Source: Desulfobacteraceae bacterium
Lineage (GTDB): Bacteria; Desulfobacterota; Desulfobacteria; Desulfobacterales; Desulfosalsimonadaceae
DNA length: 64,000 nt
Assembly: GCA_014237465.1 (NCBI GenBank)
Contig: JABZFM010000024.1
Location: 19,813 to 83,812 of the forward strand
Reading direction: 5' to 3'
The notes under the pieces: model-generated
Database searches by the model: none
Seen by the model: only the letters and a program-made list of their open reading frames with translations
Told to the model about the DNA's origin: nothing
Part shown: in pieces, positions 7,262 through 15,989 of the stretch
Layout: each line of letters starts with the position of its first letter
Numbering within the stretch: position 1 is the first letter of the stretch
Translations under genes and position numbers: made by a program

Positions 7262-9261
7262 TAAATATCAAGTGCCGCCAGAAAACCGCCATGAACCGCG
7301 TGGTTGATTTTTCCCGGCTGTACCCCGTCGCCGATGACTGCAAAAGGGATATCCAGCTTCTCGATTTTTTCGGCAATGTTTTTAACGGATTTGGAGCCTG
7401 CCGCGTTAATGATATTGTCAAACTGCCGTTGATGTTCTTTGCCGTCCTTTTTATATGTCAGCAGGCCGTTTTTGATTGAAACCACCGCCGCCTCTGTGAT
7501 GGTGGCAACTCCGTATTTGTCCAGCTCACTCATCAAAACCCATTTGGTGGATCTTCCCACATCTTTTCCGACCTTGGGGAGCATTTCAAACACCGTAACA
7601 TTCGATGTCCCCTTAAACATGAGTTCCCGCAGCCGTTCAACACTTTCGGCTTCATGGGTAAACAGGAAATGCAGTACCTCGGGCGTAATTGTACCTTTGG
7701 CAGCAACCAACAAAGCGGTCTCAAGGCCCACGGCACCGCCGCCAATAATCGCCACTTCATCGCCCAGGAGCCGGTCTTCCCTGAGCAGGTCCCAGGCGGA
7801 TACCACACTCGGATCATCAATGCCGTCAATCGGCGGGAGCAACGGCTCCGCTCCTTCCGCGACAATCAAAAAATCCGGATTTTTTTCCTTAATCAGCCGA
7901 TCATCCACTTTGGTGTTCAGGTGCAGCGAAACATTGTGTTTCCAGAGCATGGCCTGATAATACCGCACAAATTTGAACAATTCTCCTTTATGAGGCGGCG
8001 CGCCGGCAACCCATAACTGCCCCCCGATTTCATCGTTTTTTTCATACAAATCCACCCGGTGCCCAACTTTAGCGGCGGTAACCGCTGCCTCCAGGCCGGC
8101 CAGGCCCGCGCCCACGATCATCACATTTTTAGGGGTTTCACATTTCTCAATTTTCCGCTCGCCCTCATAACCGGCCAAAGGATTTGCTACACACGTGACC
8201 GGTTGTCCGCTCATGACACTATCCATACAGCCCTGAAGGCACGCCACACAGGGCCGGATTTCATCGGATTTTCCGACCATGGCCTTGTTGACCCATTGGG
8301 GATCAGCTATCAGTCCCCGGCCGATGCTCACCATATCGGCATAACCGTCTTTCAGCAGTTTTTCCGCGGTCTCGGGAGATGAAATCCGGTTGGAGGCCAT
8401 CACCGGCACCGAGACTTCTTTTTTAATATTATATGCCAGAAACGCAAAACCGGATTGGGGCAGACTGGCGGGCAGCTGGGGGACATGGGTTTCATGCCAG
8501 CCGCCGGTTACACTAATGGCATCCACACCGGCCGTTTCATATATTTTTGCAAACTCCTTTGTTTCCGCATCCGTGTTGCTGCCGGTCACAAAATCATTGC
8601 CAGCCATACGGATGGTCAAGGGGAAATCATCTCCCAGACGCTTTCGGGTGTGTTCAATCACCTCTTTGGGGAACCGGACCCGGTTTTCAAAACTGCCGCC
8701 ATATTCATCGGTTCGCTGATTTTTGACCGGGGAAAGAAACTGGGTAATGAGGTAACCGCCGGATCCGAGGATCTCGACCCCGTCAAATCCGGCTTCCTGC
8801 GCCTTGAGTGCGGCGCTGACAAACGCTTCCCGGACTCTTTGAATATCTTCGATGGTCATTTCCCGGGGCATGGCTTTCGAATACCTGGAGTATACCGCGG
8901 ATGGCGCTATGGGCGGTTCATCCCCGAGCAGCATGGGGTATGAATAGGCACCGGCGTGAAACAGCTGAACCCAGGCCCGGGCCCCTTCGTCTTTAACTAC
9001 AGACGCCATCTTCTTAAACGAAGGAATCGCATCATCATTGTCGAGCATGGGGATAATATTTCCGGAGCCGACAAAATCAATCCCCACCGGCCCCACCGTC
9101 ACCAGGCCCGTGCCGCCCCTGGCTTTTTCTTGAAAATAATTGTAATACCGGTCATTTAATGTACCGTCATAGGAGTACAGCAATCCCAGGGAGGGATAGA
9201 CCACCCGGTTCCTGATTTCCAGCTTGTTTATTTTGATCGGACTCAGCAGATTTTTATACAT
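7261..9261 (-). CDS. Old-yellow-enzyme/2,4-dienoyl-CoA reductase-type iron-sulfur flavoenzyme
   Basis: 666 aa, the usual length for FadH/enoate-reductase-like proteins. The N-terminal TIM barrel (1-340) binds FMN and has the OYE substrate segment HAGAYSYPM. A [4Fe-4S] site follows at CVACLQGCMDS...VTCVANP (Cys spaced 2, 3, 11). The C-terminal half has two dinucleotide folds: MIVGAGLAGLEAA for FAD near 382 and AIIGGGAVGLETA for NAD(P)H near 510. Such enzymes reduce enoyl or dienoyl-CoA double bonds. It is coupled to the GNAT gene downstream. The BKACE gene upstream ends at 9545, 283 bp before its start, so it may have its own promoter. Confidence 0.92.
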   Translation of the reverse strand: MYKNLLSPIKINKLEIRNRVVYPSLGLLYSYDGTLNDRYYNYFQEKARGGTGLVTVGPVGIDFVGSGNIIPMLDNDDAIPSFKKMASVVKDEGARAWVQLFHAGAYSYPMLLGDEPPIAPSAVYSRYSKAMPREMTIEDIQRVREAFVSAALKAQEAGFDGVEILGSGGYLITQFLSPVKNQRTDEYGGSFENRVRFPKEVIEHTRKRLGDDFPLTIRMAGNDFVTGSNTDAETKEFAKIYETAGVDAISVTGGWHETHVPQLPASLPQSGFAFLAYNIKKEVSVPVMASNRISSPETAEKLLKDGYADMVSIGRGLIADPQWVNKAMVGKSDEIRPCVACLQGCMDSVMSGQPVTCVANPLAGYEGERKIEKCETPKNVMIVGAGLAGLEAAVTAAKVGHRVDLYEKNDEIGGQLWVAGAPPHKGELFKFVRYYQAMLWKHNVSLHLNTKVDDRLIKEKNPDFLIVAEGAEPLLPPIDGIDDPSVVSAWDLLREDRLLGDEVAIIGGGAVGLETALLVAAKGTITPEVLHFLFTHEAESVERLRELMFKGTSNVTVFEMLPKVGKDVGRSTKWVLMSELDKYGVATITEAAVVSIKNGLLTYKKDGKEHQRQFDNIINAAGSKSVKNIAEKIEKLDIPFAVIGDGVQPGKINHAVHGGFLAALDI

Positions 9262-9373
9262 AATCCTATTCCTTTATATGAAACAAAAATTCTTACGTAT
9301 TTATTGATGAATTCGTAAAAAAAAACAATTGATGCCGCCTTGCGACACTCTATCATTAAATAATTTCTACAAA

Positions 9374-9438
9374 GTAGGCCGGGTTTCTTACCCGGCAATT
9401 GACATGTTCCATTTGTCGGGATTGGAATCCCGACCTAC
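9374..9438. repeat. REP-like inverted repeat, copy 2
   Basis: Begins with the same 20 bases as the copy at 1112 (GTAGGCCGGGTTTCTTACCC) and ends CCCGACCTAC at 9438. The two copies differ mainly in the loop and at GGGAAAGAATCCC versus GGGATTGGAATCCC, which keeps the hairpin. It lies in the gap between two minus-strand genes. Confidence 0.8.
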
Positions 9439-9454
9439 AAATAAAATACTTTCA

Positions 9455-9537
9455 GATAATTAATTTGGCAAGGCCAGAGGGAGGAGATAATACTGTTCGT
9501 ATATCTCCAACCGATAACGCAGCCCAAATTAATTATC
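9455..9537 (+). repeat. CAAGGC/AACGCAG hairpin element 1
   Basis: A perfect 14-bp outer stem (GATAATTAATTTGG at 9455-9468, CCAAATTAATTATC at 9524-9537) encloses CAAGGC on the left and AACGCAG on the right. Further in is a second stem, GGAGATA/TATCTCC. It belongs to a family of at least ten intergenic elements in this window that keep the internal-loop sequences but change the stems. Confidence 0.8.
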
Positions 9538-9544
9538 CGGAAGT

Positions 9545-10423
9545 CTATGGATTAATTTCTAAAATTTCCCGAGCTTCTTCCGGACTCGCCGGCTCTTTTC
9601 CCACCTCCCGGATAATCTTTACCAAGGCCGCCACCAGCTGCCCGTTATTCTCCGCTTTTTCACCGCTTGGCAGATAAAACGTGTCTTCAAGACCGGTCCG
9701 GACATTCCCGCCAAGTTCAATACATGCCCGATGGAGTTCCCAGAGTTTTTCACGGCCTGGCCCTGTGGCAATCACCTGCCAGTGTGAATTTTCCGGCAGT
9801 TCATCCTTTAAGATTGGCAGCAGGTCCGCTCGGGCGGGCATACCCGAGTCTACCCCCATGACAAACGACAGGTGGGGATTGCCTGAAAACATGCCGTTTG
9901 CCTTGAACATCCCGACGCTGCGAACAATACCGGTATCAAAACATTCAAACTCCGGAACAATATTATGCGCAGTCATGGTATCAGTAAATTCTTTCACCTT
10001 TTCAACCGGGTTGTCAAAAAGAATCGGGGGCCAGGCCCACTGGCCGTCTTTGCGGATTTTCAGATAATTCAGTGATCCGGCATTGCACGCGGCCATTTCC
10101 GGTTTAAACTTTTCAAGACATGCCATGGGTCCTGAAATATTGGCGCCCATAACACCGGTGCTCATATTGATGATCATCTTCGGCACCCGCTGCCGGATGG
10201 CCGTCATGATATCACCGACCTCTTTTAAGTCCCATGTGGGCCACATTCCCATGCCCGGCTGCTGGGATCTGAAGTGGGCGTGGACAATGGTGGCGCCCTG
10301 GTCAAAAGCCTGACGAGTGGCTTCCGCCATCTCTTCAGGGGTTACCGGAACATTGAATTTTCCCGGATTGGTGAGTACACCGGTGATGGCACAGGTAACA
10401 ACAACCTTATCGTTTAAATCCAT
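9545..10423 (-). CDS. Beta-keto acid cleavage enzyme family protein (BKACE, DUF849)
   Basis: 292 aa from the ATG at 10423 (MDLNDKVVVTCAITG), which has GGAGG 9 nt upstream; the ATG three codons earlier directly abuts that site. BKACE enzymes condense a beta-keto acid with acetyl-CoA and release acetoacetate plus a CoA ester, using Zn. The conserved start VTCAITG, the metal-binding VHAHFR (two His near 46-48), the MIINMSTG strand and the C-terminal GGNVRTGLEDTFYL are visible. The gene overlaps the upstream DinB-like gene by 17 bp. Its place at the end of an acyl-CoA carboxylation cluster fits cleavage of a branched or hydroxylated beta-keto acid. The exact substrate is unknown. Confidence 0.88.
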   Translation of the reverse strand: MDLNDKVVVTCAITGVLTNPGKFNVPVTPEEMAEATRQAFDQGATIVHAHFRSQQPGMGMWPTWDLKEVGDIMTAIRQRVPKMIINMSTGVMGANISGPMACLEKFKPEMAACNAGSLNYLKIRKDGQWAWPPILFDNPVEKVKEFTDTMTAHNIVPEFECFDTGIVRSVGMFKANGMFSGNPHLSFVMGVDSGMPARADLLPILKDELPENSHWQVIATGPGREKLWELHRACIELGGNVRTGLEDTFYLPSGEKAENNGQLVAALVKIIREVGKEPASPEEAREILEINP

Positions 10424-11240
10424 TGAATCCATCCTCCTTTAATTGTGGATTTTTCCTTACACCCGGGGCCGGGGCATCTTCCGGCGGCCCGGCAAAGACC
10501 TGAGCAATCTGCATCCATTGGCCGGCAATGTCACCCTGAATCTTTAACCCGGTATCCGCTGCATTGCGCCGCTGGGTAACAGCCAGACAGAAATCCTCTG
10601 CTGATCCGGAGACAACATTGTCCGCATCTTCCGGTCCCCAGGCCCACAGTTCATCCGACGGACCGGTCAGGGCCACCCGAACCGCCTGATCCGGAACTGC
10701 CAGCTTCCGATTTTTAAAACTCCATTTAAACGTAGACACCCCCAGAAAGGCGATATGCTTGAGCCGATCCGTTCCGGGACGGACAATCTTTAATGCATCC
10801 ACGATATCCTGACCATGGGCCCAGGTTTCCATGATTCGTGCGGTTGCAGAACTTCGCGCACTCATGGTAGGGCCGTACCAGGGAACCCGAGTCTCCGGTT
10901 TCAGGGATTCAAAACCCGCCACCAGCTGCATACGCTCTTTCCGCCACCATGCCAGCAGATCGGCATTGGTCATGCTTCCGCCAACGGCATTCACTTTTTT
11001 GTGCATGTCATCATAGTCGGCAATCCCTTCAAGCATGTTTTCGAAATCTTTGGCAAAGGCCTTTGCATCCGTTGCCGAAAGAAAGGCAGCGCGATCAAAA
11101 TATGCCAGATGACTGATTTCGTCCTTGATCGTCCACTTAAAAAACGGGGTCCGCATCTGCCACTGGTCATCATCAAGGTCTTTTACAATATCATCTAAGG
11201 CCGCATATTCTTCGGCAAGATCTTTACAAATGGATTTCAT
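10407..11240 (-). CDS. DinB/MDMPI-like metal-binding protein (TIGR03084-type)
   Basis: 277 aa. The N-terminal half is a four-helix bundle with WTIKDEISHLAYFD, where the His resembles the metal ligand of mycothiol-dependent maleylpyruvate isomerase and DinB proteins, and with WAHGQDIVDAL near 145 supplying another His. The C-terminal half resembles an SCP2-like lobe. The family is common in acyl-CoA catabolic clusters of bacteria without mycothiol, and its reaction is unknown. AGAGGAG sits 10 nt before the start. The end overlaps the BKACE gene. Confidence 0.75.
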   Translation of the reverse strand: MKSICKDLAEEYAALDDIVKDLDDDQWQMRTPFFKWTIKDEISHLAYFDRAAFLSATDAKAFAKDFENMLEGIADYDDMHKKVNAVGGSMTNADLLAWWRKERMQLVAGFESLKPETRVPWYGPTMSARSSATARIMETWAHGQDIVDALKIVRPGTDRLKHIAFLGVSTFKWSFKNRKLAVPDQAVRVALTGPSDELWAWGPEDADNVVSGSAEDFCLAVTQRRNAADTGLKIQGDIAGQWMQIAQVFAGPPEDAPAPGVRKNPQLKEDGFNGFKR

Positions 11241-11281
11241 TTTATTTTTTCTCCTCTAATCCGATATTGATCTGATTCTTT

Positions 11282-11346
11282 CATTTGCAAGGCATAAGGG
11301 ACTCGCTGTAGTGTGCTACCGCGAGTCCCTTATAACGCAGCAAATG
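11282..11346 (+). repeat. CAAGGC/AACGCAG hairpin element 2
   Basis: The cleanest member. Outer stem CATTTG/CAAATG, loop strands CAAGGC (11288) and AACGCAG (11334), then a perfect 13-bp inner stem ATAAGGGACTCGC/GCGAGTCCCTTAT capped by a small GTAG-TGTG-CTAC hairpin. It lies between the acyl-CoA dehydrogenase stop-side and the DinB-like gene, in one transcription unit. Confidence 0.87.
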
Positions 11347-11357
11347 GATGAATCAGG

Positions 11358-12509
11358 TTAATATCCCTCGAGTTTGGCGATGACATCACTCATCACCTCG
11401 CTGGCGCCCCCGCCGATGGACAGCAGGCGGCAATCCCGATACGCCCGGGAAATACTCATTTCATTCATTAATCCCAAACCGCCGTACATCTGCAGACAAC
11501 CGTCCGCCACCTTGCTCAACAGGTTTCCGCTAAAAAGTTTTCCCATGGATATTTCCTTTGAAACGTCCTGGCCGGCCATCTTCATACGCACGATATGGTA
11601 CGTAAGCTGCTGGAGACATTCTATTTCACTCAGCCATTCCACAAGCCGGTGACGCAGGACCTGCTTTTTGATCAGGGGTTTGCCGAACACAATCCGGCCC
11701 TTGAGGTATTCAACCGTTTCATTAATAATATCTCTGGCGCTGATATATGTCAGAGGCAGCACGGCAAACCGCTCATGCTGGAACTGCATCATCTGATGAA
11801 TAAACCCCTGGCCTTCGATCCCGATAAGATTTTCAGCCGGAATCCGCATGTCATCAAAATACAGTTCCGCGGTATCACTGCTTCGCATACCCATTTTATC
11901 CAGTTTTTTACTGACCTGAAATCCAGGCAGGTTTGTGGGGACCACAAACAGGCTGAATGAATGATATCCCGGATCTTCGCTGGTGCGGGCCAGCAGGGTC
12001 AGAAAATCCGCCTGGGTCCCGTTGGTGATGAAGGTTTTGGAGCCGTTTAATATATAAGAATCACCGTCTTTTTGGGCAAATGTTTTCAACGCTGCCACAT
12101 CGGACCCGGCATCCGGCTCGGTCACAGCGATTGCGGAAACCATGTCCCCTTTGATGGCCGGTTTTAAATAAGTTTCTTTTAAATACTCGCTGCCGAATTC
12201 ATCAATGGCCGGCGTGGACATGCTCATTTGAACCGCAATGGCCATAGGAACACCGCCGCATTTAATGTGGGCCAGTTCTTCCATGACAACGGTTTCATAC
12301 CAGTAGTCCAGCGCTTCGCCGCCGTATTTTTCATCAAAACGGATGCCGAGAAAGCCCAGGTCCCCCATTTTTTTAAACAACTCATGCAGCGGGGCAACAC
12401 CTTTTTCTTCCCATTCATCCACATACGGATTGATTTCCCGGTTGACAAAGTCCCGGACTGCCTTGCGCACCAATTCATGATCTTTATTAAAATAAATTTC
12501 GCTTCCCAT
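11358..12509 (-). CDS. Acyl-CoA dehydrogenase
   Basis: 383 aa, the standard length for the family. Recognisable are the FAD/substrate segments AIAVTEPDAGSDVAALKT near 131-148 and FITNGTQADF near 165, and the C-terminal YGGLGLMNEMSISRAYRDCRLLSIGGGASEV. These flavoproteins introduce a trans-2 double bond into acyl-CoA and pass electrons to ETF. The G-G-G-A-S-E-V tail segment resembles short/branched-chain enzymes such as isovaleryl- or citronellyl-CoA dehydrogenase. Position beside AtuA-like and carboxylase genes suggests a branched substrate (inference). A strong GGGAGG site precedes the ATG. Confidence 0.93.
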   Translation of the reverse strand: MGSEIYFNKDHELVRKAVRDFVNREINPYVDEWEEKGVAPLHELFKKMGDLGFLGIRFDEKYGGEALDYWYETVVMEELAHIKCGGVPMAIAVQMSMSTPAIDEFGSEYLKETYLKPAIKGDMVSAIAVTEPDAGSDVAALKTFAQKDGDSYILNGSKTFITNGTQADFLTLLARTSEDPGYHSFSLFVVPTNLPGFQVSKKLDKMGMRSSDTAELYFDDMRIPAENLIGIEGQGFIHQMMQFQHERFAVLPLTYISARDIINETVEYLKGRIVFGKPLIKKQVLRHRLVEWLSEIECLQQLTYHIVRMKMAGQDVSKEISMGKLFSGNLLSKVADGCLQMYGGLGLMNEMSISRAYRDCRLLSIGGGASEVMSDVIAKLEGY

Positions 12510-12709
12510 TGCGTCCTCCCTTACCCGGATAAATCGAGCAATTTTAAATATTCAAAAACGGGCTATTCCCATAACATAACCAAGATCTCAGATGACAGGT
12601 GTCAGGTATCAGGAACAAAAAAGCACCTCCTGAACACTGAAACCCGAAACCTGGAATAATGTTTTTTAAAATATTTTAGAAAAACAGGCCATAAAACTCA
12701 TAACCTGGC

Positions 12710-14473
12710 TCATTTCAATATAGTTTCCGGTACCTCAATAACCTTTGCCCGAAGATATTCCCCTAACGTTTTGGCCTGGGGATCATTTCTAACGGACGCC
12801 GCCACCCCTTCACCCAGCGCCCCTTTTATATAAAAATTAATCGCAAAAAGGTTGGGCAGTTCATAGCGTTCAATGTCAAATTCCTTCATATCCGGCAGCA
12901 GGTCTTTTAATTTTTCTGTTGTCAGAAACCTGTTTAAAAATGAATAGGATTCTATATTTTTCGCCCACACCCCGAGGTTGGCATTTCCGCCTTTATCACC
13001 TGACCGGGAGGCAAACAGCCGGCCAAGGTGGATTTTTTGCGTATTATCCATGGGGACATCAACCAGAGCAACGTCCTTTGGTTGAATATCCGTGACCGCA
13101 GGATAAGACCCCACTGGTTTTACAGTAAACTCCGAACCATTCATTGAAATCTTGTGCTCGAGAAATTCATTTTTCACCAGTGTCGGCCAGTGCTGGAGCG
13201 CCGGAGAACCATTTGACGGCGGGCTGGTCATGGTAAACCCCGGAATATTCGATAATGCCATTTCCACCAGCTTAGCAGAAAACAGTTTTCCCACCTTTTT
13301 CTGATCCGGGTCCATAAGTGAAATTTTTAAATGCGCACACGCAACATCGTTATGTTCGGGATTTTCCTTGTCAATTCGGATCAGCTGGACATTGGTAAAT
13401 GAAAACTGATCTTTGCCGCCCAGAAGATCAAAAATGGTTTCTTCCACAATTTCCGCCTTTTTCTCAATATCAAGGCCGGTCAGCACCACTGTCATAGAAT
13501 TCCGGTAACCATAAAGATTGTTAATGCAGACCTTTGCGGAACCGGTTGGCGATTCACCCCGTATGCCGTCAATTAAAACCCGGTCAGCCGCTTCCTGACG
13601 GATATTGATTGTATCAAACCGGACTTTTACATCCGGCGTCAGATATGCCGGTTCCCTTACTTCATATAAAAGCTGCGCAGTTACCGTACCCACGGAAACC
13701 AGCCCGCCCGTTCCGGGATGTTTGGTAATGACAAACGAACCGTCTTCATGCATTTCGGCAATCGGATACCCCACATTTTTAAAACTGGGGACTTCTTCAA
13801 TAAAAGAATAATTTCCCCCCGTGGCCTGCGCGCCGCATTCGATAATATGTCCGGCCGCATACGCACCGGCCATCCTATCCCAGTCATCTTGCTTCCAGCC
13901 GAATTTCCATGCGCTGGGGCCGGAAACCAGGGCCGCATCAGCAATTCTGCCACCAACAACAATATCAGCGCCTTCGCTCAGCGCTTTGGTGATTCCCCAG
14001 CCCCCCAAATAGGCATTGGCGGTAATCGGCATGGCCCCGGCTTCTTTGAGGCTTGTCCCCTTATCCAGATGTCTGAATTCTTCTCCCTGCTGCTGCAAAT
14101 CTTCGAGTCGGGGCAGCAGATCATCGCCTTCGATACAGGCAATTCTGGGACGGATGCCGAGTTGCCCGGCAATCTTTTCAAGCTCAGCGGCAAGGCCTTT
14201 TGGATTCAGCCCACCCGCGTTTGCGACAATTTTAATATTTTTTTCCAGACACAGCCCCATCACATCATTCATTTGTTTGAGAAATGTTGTGGCGTATCCT
14301 TTTTCAGGTGCTTTCATCTTCATTCGAAACAACAGCGCCATGGTCAATTCCGCGAGATAGTCACCGGTAAGAACATGTATTTCTCCGCCTTCAATAAGTT
14401 CCCTGGCAGCAGAAAGTTTATCTCCCAGATAACCGCTGCAGTTTGCTATAATCAGTTTGTCATTTTGAGTCAT
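12710..14473 (-). CDS. Acyclic terpene utilisation AtuA-family protein (DUF1446)
   Basis: 587 aa. The N-terminus IIANCSGYLGDKLSAA, the IKIVANAGGLNPKGLA segment near 88 and IVVGGRIADAALV near 170 are typical of AtuA, which is required for citronellol/geraniol degradation in Pseudomonas but whose reaction is undefined. The C-terminal ~100 residues (LGRLFASRSGDKGGNANLGVWAK) form the second AtuA-associated domain, fused here as in many other bacteria. It lies between acyl-CoA dehydrogenase and enoyl-CoA hydratase genes, matching atu/liu-like clusters. The surrounding genes need not act on terpenes. Confidence 0.9.
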   Translation of the reverse strand: MTQNDKLIIANCSGYLGDKLSAARELIEGGEIHVLTGDYLAELTMALLFRMKMKAPEKGYATTFLKQMNDVMGLCLEKNIKIVANAGGLNPKGLAAELEKIAGQLGIRPRIACIEGDDLLPRLEDLQQQGEEFRHLDKGTSLKEAGAMPITANAYLGGWGITKALSEGADIVVGGRIADAALVSGPSAWKFGWKQDDWDRMAGAYAAGHIIECGAQATGGNYSFIEEVPSFKNVGYPIAEMHEDGSFVITKHPGTGGLVSVGTVTAQLLYEVREPAYLTPDVKVRFDTINIRQEAADRVLIDGIRGESPTGSAKVCINNLYGYRNSMTVVLTGLDIEKKAEIVEETIFDLLGGKDQFSFTNVQLIRIDKENPEHNDVACAHLKISLMDPDQKKVGKLFSAKLVEMALSNIPGFTMTSPPSNGSPALQHWPTLVKNEFLEHKISMNGSEFTVKPVGSYPAVTDIQPKDVALVDVPMDNTQKIHLGRLFASRSGDKGGNANLGVWAKNIESYSFLNRFLTTEKLKDLLPDMKEFDIERYELPNLFAINFYIKGALGEGVAASVRNDPQAKTLGEYLRAKVIEVPETILK

Positions 14474-14533
14474 ATATATTTTTTCCTGTATATTCTTAAT
14501 TGTGAAGTTTTTATTTTTCGATAATCAGGTATT

Positions 14534-14655
14534 GATGGCAAAGATAAATGTTCAAACTCAAGGCGCACAAATTCTGAGGAATGAGGCGTAGCGGGCTACT
14601 CCGCAGTGACGAAGAATTTGTGCAACGCAGAGTTTGGGCATTTAGAGAAGCCATC
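14534..14655 (+). repeat. CAAGGC/AACGCAG hairpin element 3
   Basis: Ends in GATGGC (14534) and GCCATC (14650-14655). CAAGGC at 14559 and AACGCAG at 14624 flank an inner stem whose base is GCACAAATTCT/AGAATTTGTGC, capped by GTAGCGGGCTAC. It overlaps the last two bases of the hydratase stop codon. It shares sequence closely with elements 4 and 7. Confidence 0.85.
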
Positions 14656-15433
14656 ATTTGCCTTTAAAAACCGGCGCCCTCTTCTCAATAAACGCTGTGA
14701 TCCCTTCCACGGCATCTTCGGTTGAGGCAACTTCGGAAAGTTTTTCGGAAAGAAAATCCAGTGCCTCTTCAAAGCCCAAGTCCTGCATGGCATAAAACGA
14801 TTGTTTCCCGATCTTCATTCCAATGGGACTTTTGGCGGCCAGGCTTTCAAGAATTTTATTCACTGTTTCATCCAGTTTTTCCGGTGCAACCGACCGGGTG
14901 ATCAGCCCCATTTCCTGCGCTTGGGCAGCTCCCAGTTTTTCTCCGAGAAGCACCATCTCCATGGCTTTTTTCTTTAACACATTTCTGAAAATCAAGGCCC
15001 CGATCATCATGGGAAAAAGTCCGACATTGACTTCCGGGGTGCCGAATTTGGCATCATTGCGCGCAATCACAATATCGCAGGCCAGCATGAAACCGGTTCC
15101 GCCGGCCAGGCAGTATCCATTGATCCTTGCCACTGTGGGCTTTGAATAACCTGCCAGGCGCTTTAACAGATCGGCATAATTTCGAAATGCCTGATTTTTG
15201 CCCTCTCCTTCCGCACTCATTGCCCCACCAAGGTCCGCACCGGAACAAAAGGCCTTTTCACCGGCACCTGTGACACAGATAACCCGCACGGCATCATCTT
15301 TCTCAGCCTGGTCCAGATATTGTCTAAACAGGTCAACCGCTTCCGCGCTGATGGAATTCCGGTATTTCTCCCGGTTAATTGTTATATGCGCAATATGGTC
15401 TTTTACGCTGTACAGCAGATCCTTTTCTGTCAT
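14654..15433 (-). CDS. Enoyl-CoA hydratase/isomerase
   Basis: 259 aa crotonase-fold protein. The oxyanion-hole strands are GEKAFCSGADLGG near 57-69 and GYCLAGGTGFMLACD near 103-117; EVNVGLFPMM follows. These enzymes hydrate enoyl-CoA or methylglutaconyl-CoA-type products. The start ATG overlaps the stop of the biotin carrier gene (ATGA), indicating coupling. In atu/liu-type pathways this step follows the carboxylase, which fits the gene order. The specific substrate is unknown. Confidence 0.92.
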   Translation of the reverse strand: MTEKDLLYSVKDHIAHITINREKYRNSISAEAVDLFRQYLDQAEKDDAVRVICVTGAGEKAFCSGADLGGAMSAEGEGKNQAFRNYADLLKRLAGYSKPTVARINGYCLAGGTGFMLACDIVIARNDAKFGTPEVNVGLFPMMIGALIFRNVLKKKAMEMVLLGEKLGAAQAQEMGLITRSVAPEKLDETVNKILESLAAKSPIGMKIGKQSFYAMQDLGFEEALDFLSEKLSEVASTEDAVEGITAFIEKRAPVFKGK

Positions 15434-15957
15434 GACAAAATCTCCTCTTCCGGTTCATTTTTTTCAATATCCACCAGAATATCCCCGGGCATGACCTTAT
15501 CCCCTTCAGCGACATTTACTTTTTGAACTGTCCCGTTAAACGGCGCAACCAGGGTGGTCTCCATTTTCATGGCGGAAACAATGACAACCGCCTGCCCTTT
15601 TTCAACGACATCTCCTTCACCAACCGCAACGGCTATGACAACCGCCGGCATTGGCGGCGTGACTTCCGTAAGGTCCGATCCCGGCCCTTTTTTCCTTGTT
15701 TTGTTTTGTTCAAGCAGGTCCGCATCCTGCACGAAATAGGATTTCCCCTTGATCGCGATAATTTTTCCATCGCCCTGATCACTCACATAGACATTTACCC
15801 CCTGACCATTAACAGACAAGTGAATGCAGTGGTCATTTACCGTCGTATAGCTGACGTCAAACGCATTTTTCCCGATAACGGCCGTGAATTTTTCCTCTTC
15901 GTCATTTTCCACTTCCACGGGAAGGGTCTCTTCATTGATTTTAAGCCTGTATTCCAC
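15430..15957 (-). CDS. Biotin carboxyl carrier subunit of an acyl-CoA carboxylase
   Basis: 175 aa from a GTG start at 15957 (translated MEYRLKINEETLP), chosen because GGAG lies 6 nt before it; the open frame continues upstream but without a ribosome site and into the biotin carboxylase gene. The C-terminal biotinyl domain carries AMKME (the Lys is biotinylated) with the flanking GQAVVIV and GTVQKVNVAEGDKV turns. The N-terminal ~90 residues are a beta-rich docking region. It lies 32 bp after the biotin carboxylase gene and overlaps the hydratase start by 4 bp. Confidence 0.92.
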   Translation of the reverse strand: MEYRLKINEETLPVEVENDEEEKFTAVIGKNAFDVSYTTVNDHCIHLSVNGQGVNVYVSDQGDGKIIAIKGKSYFVQDADLLEQNKTRKKGPGSDLTEVTPPMPAVVIAVAVGEGDVVEKGQAVVIVSAMKMETTLVAPFNGTVQKVNVAEGDKVMPGDILVDIEKNEPEEEILS

Positions 15958-15989
15958 TGAAATCTCCTTTATATTGCTTATCAGGGTGT

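Noticed and set aside
13718..14524. 268-codon open frame on the plus strand
   Set aside because: Antisense to the well-supported AtuA-family gene; composition is His/Phe/Ile-rich nonsense with no ribosome site.
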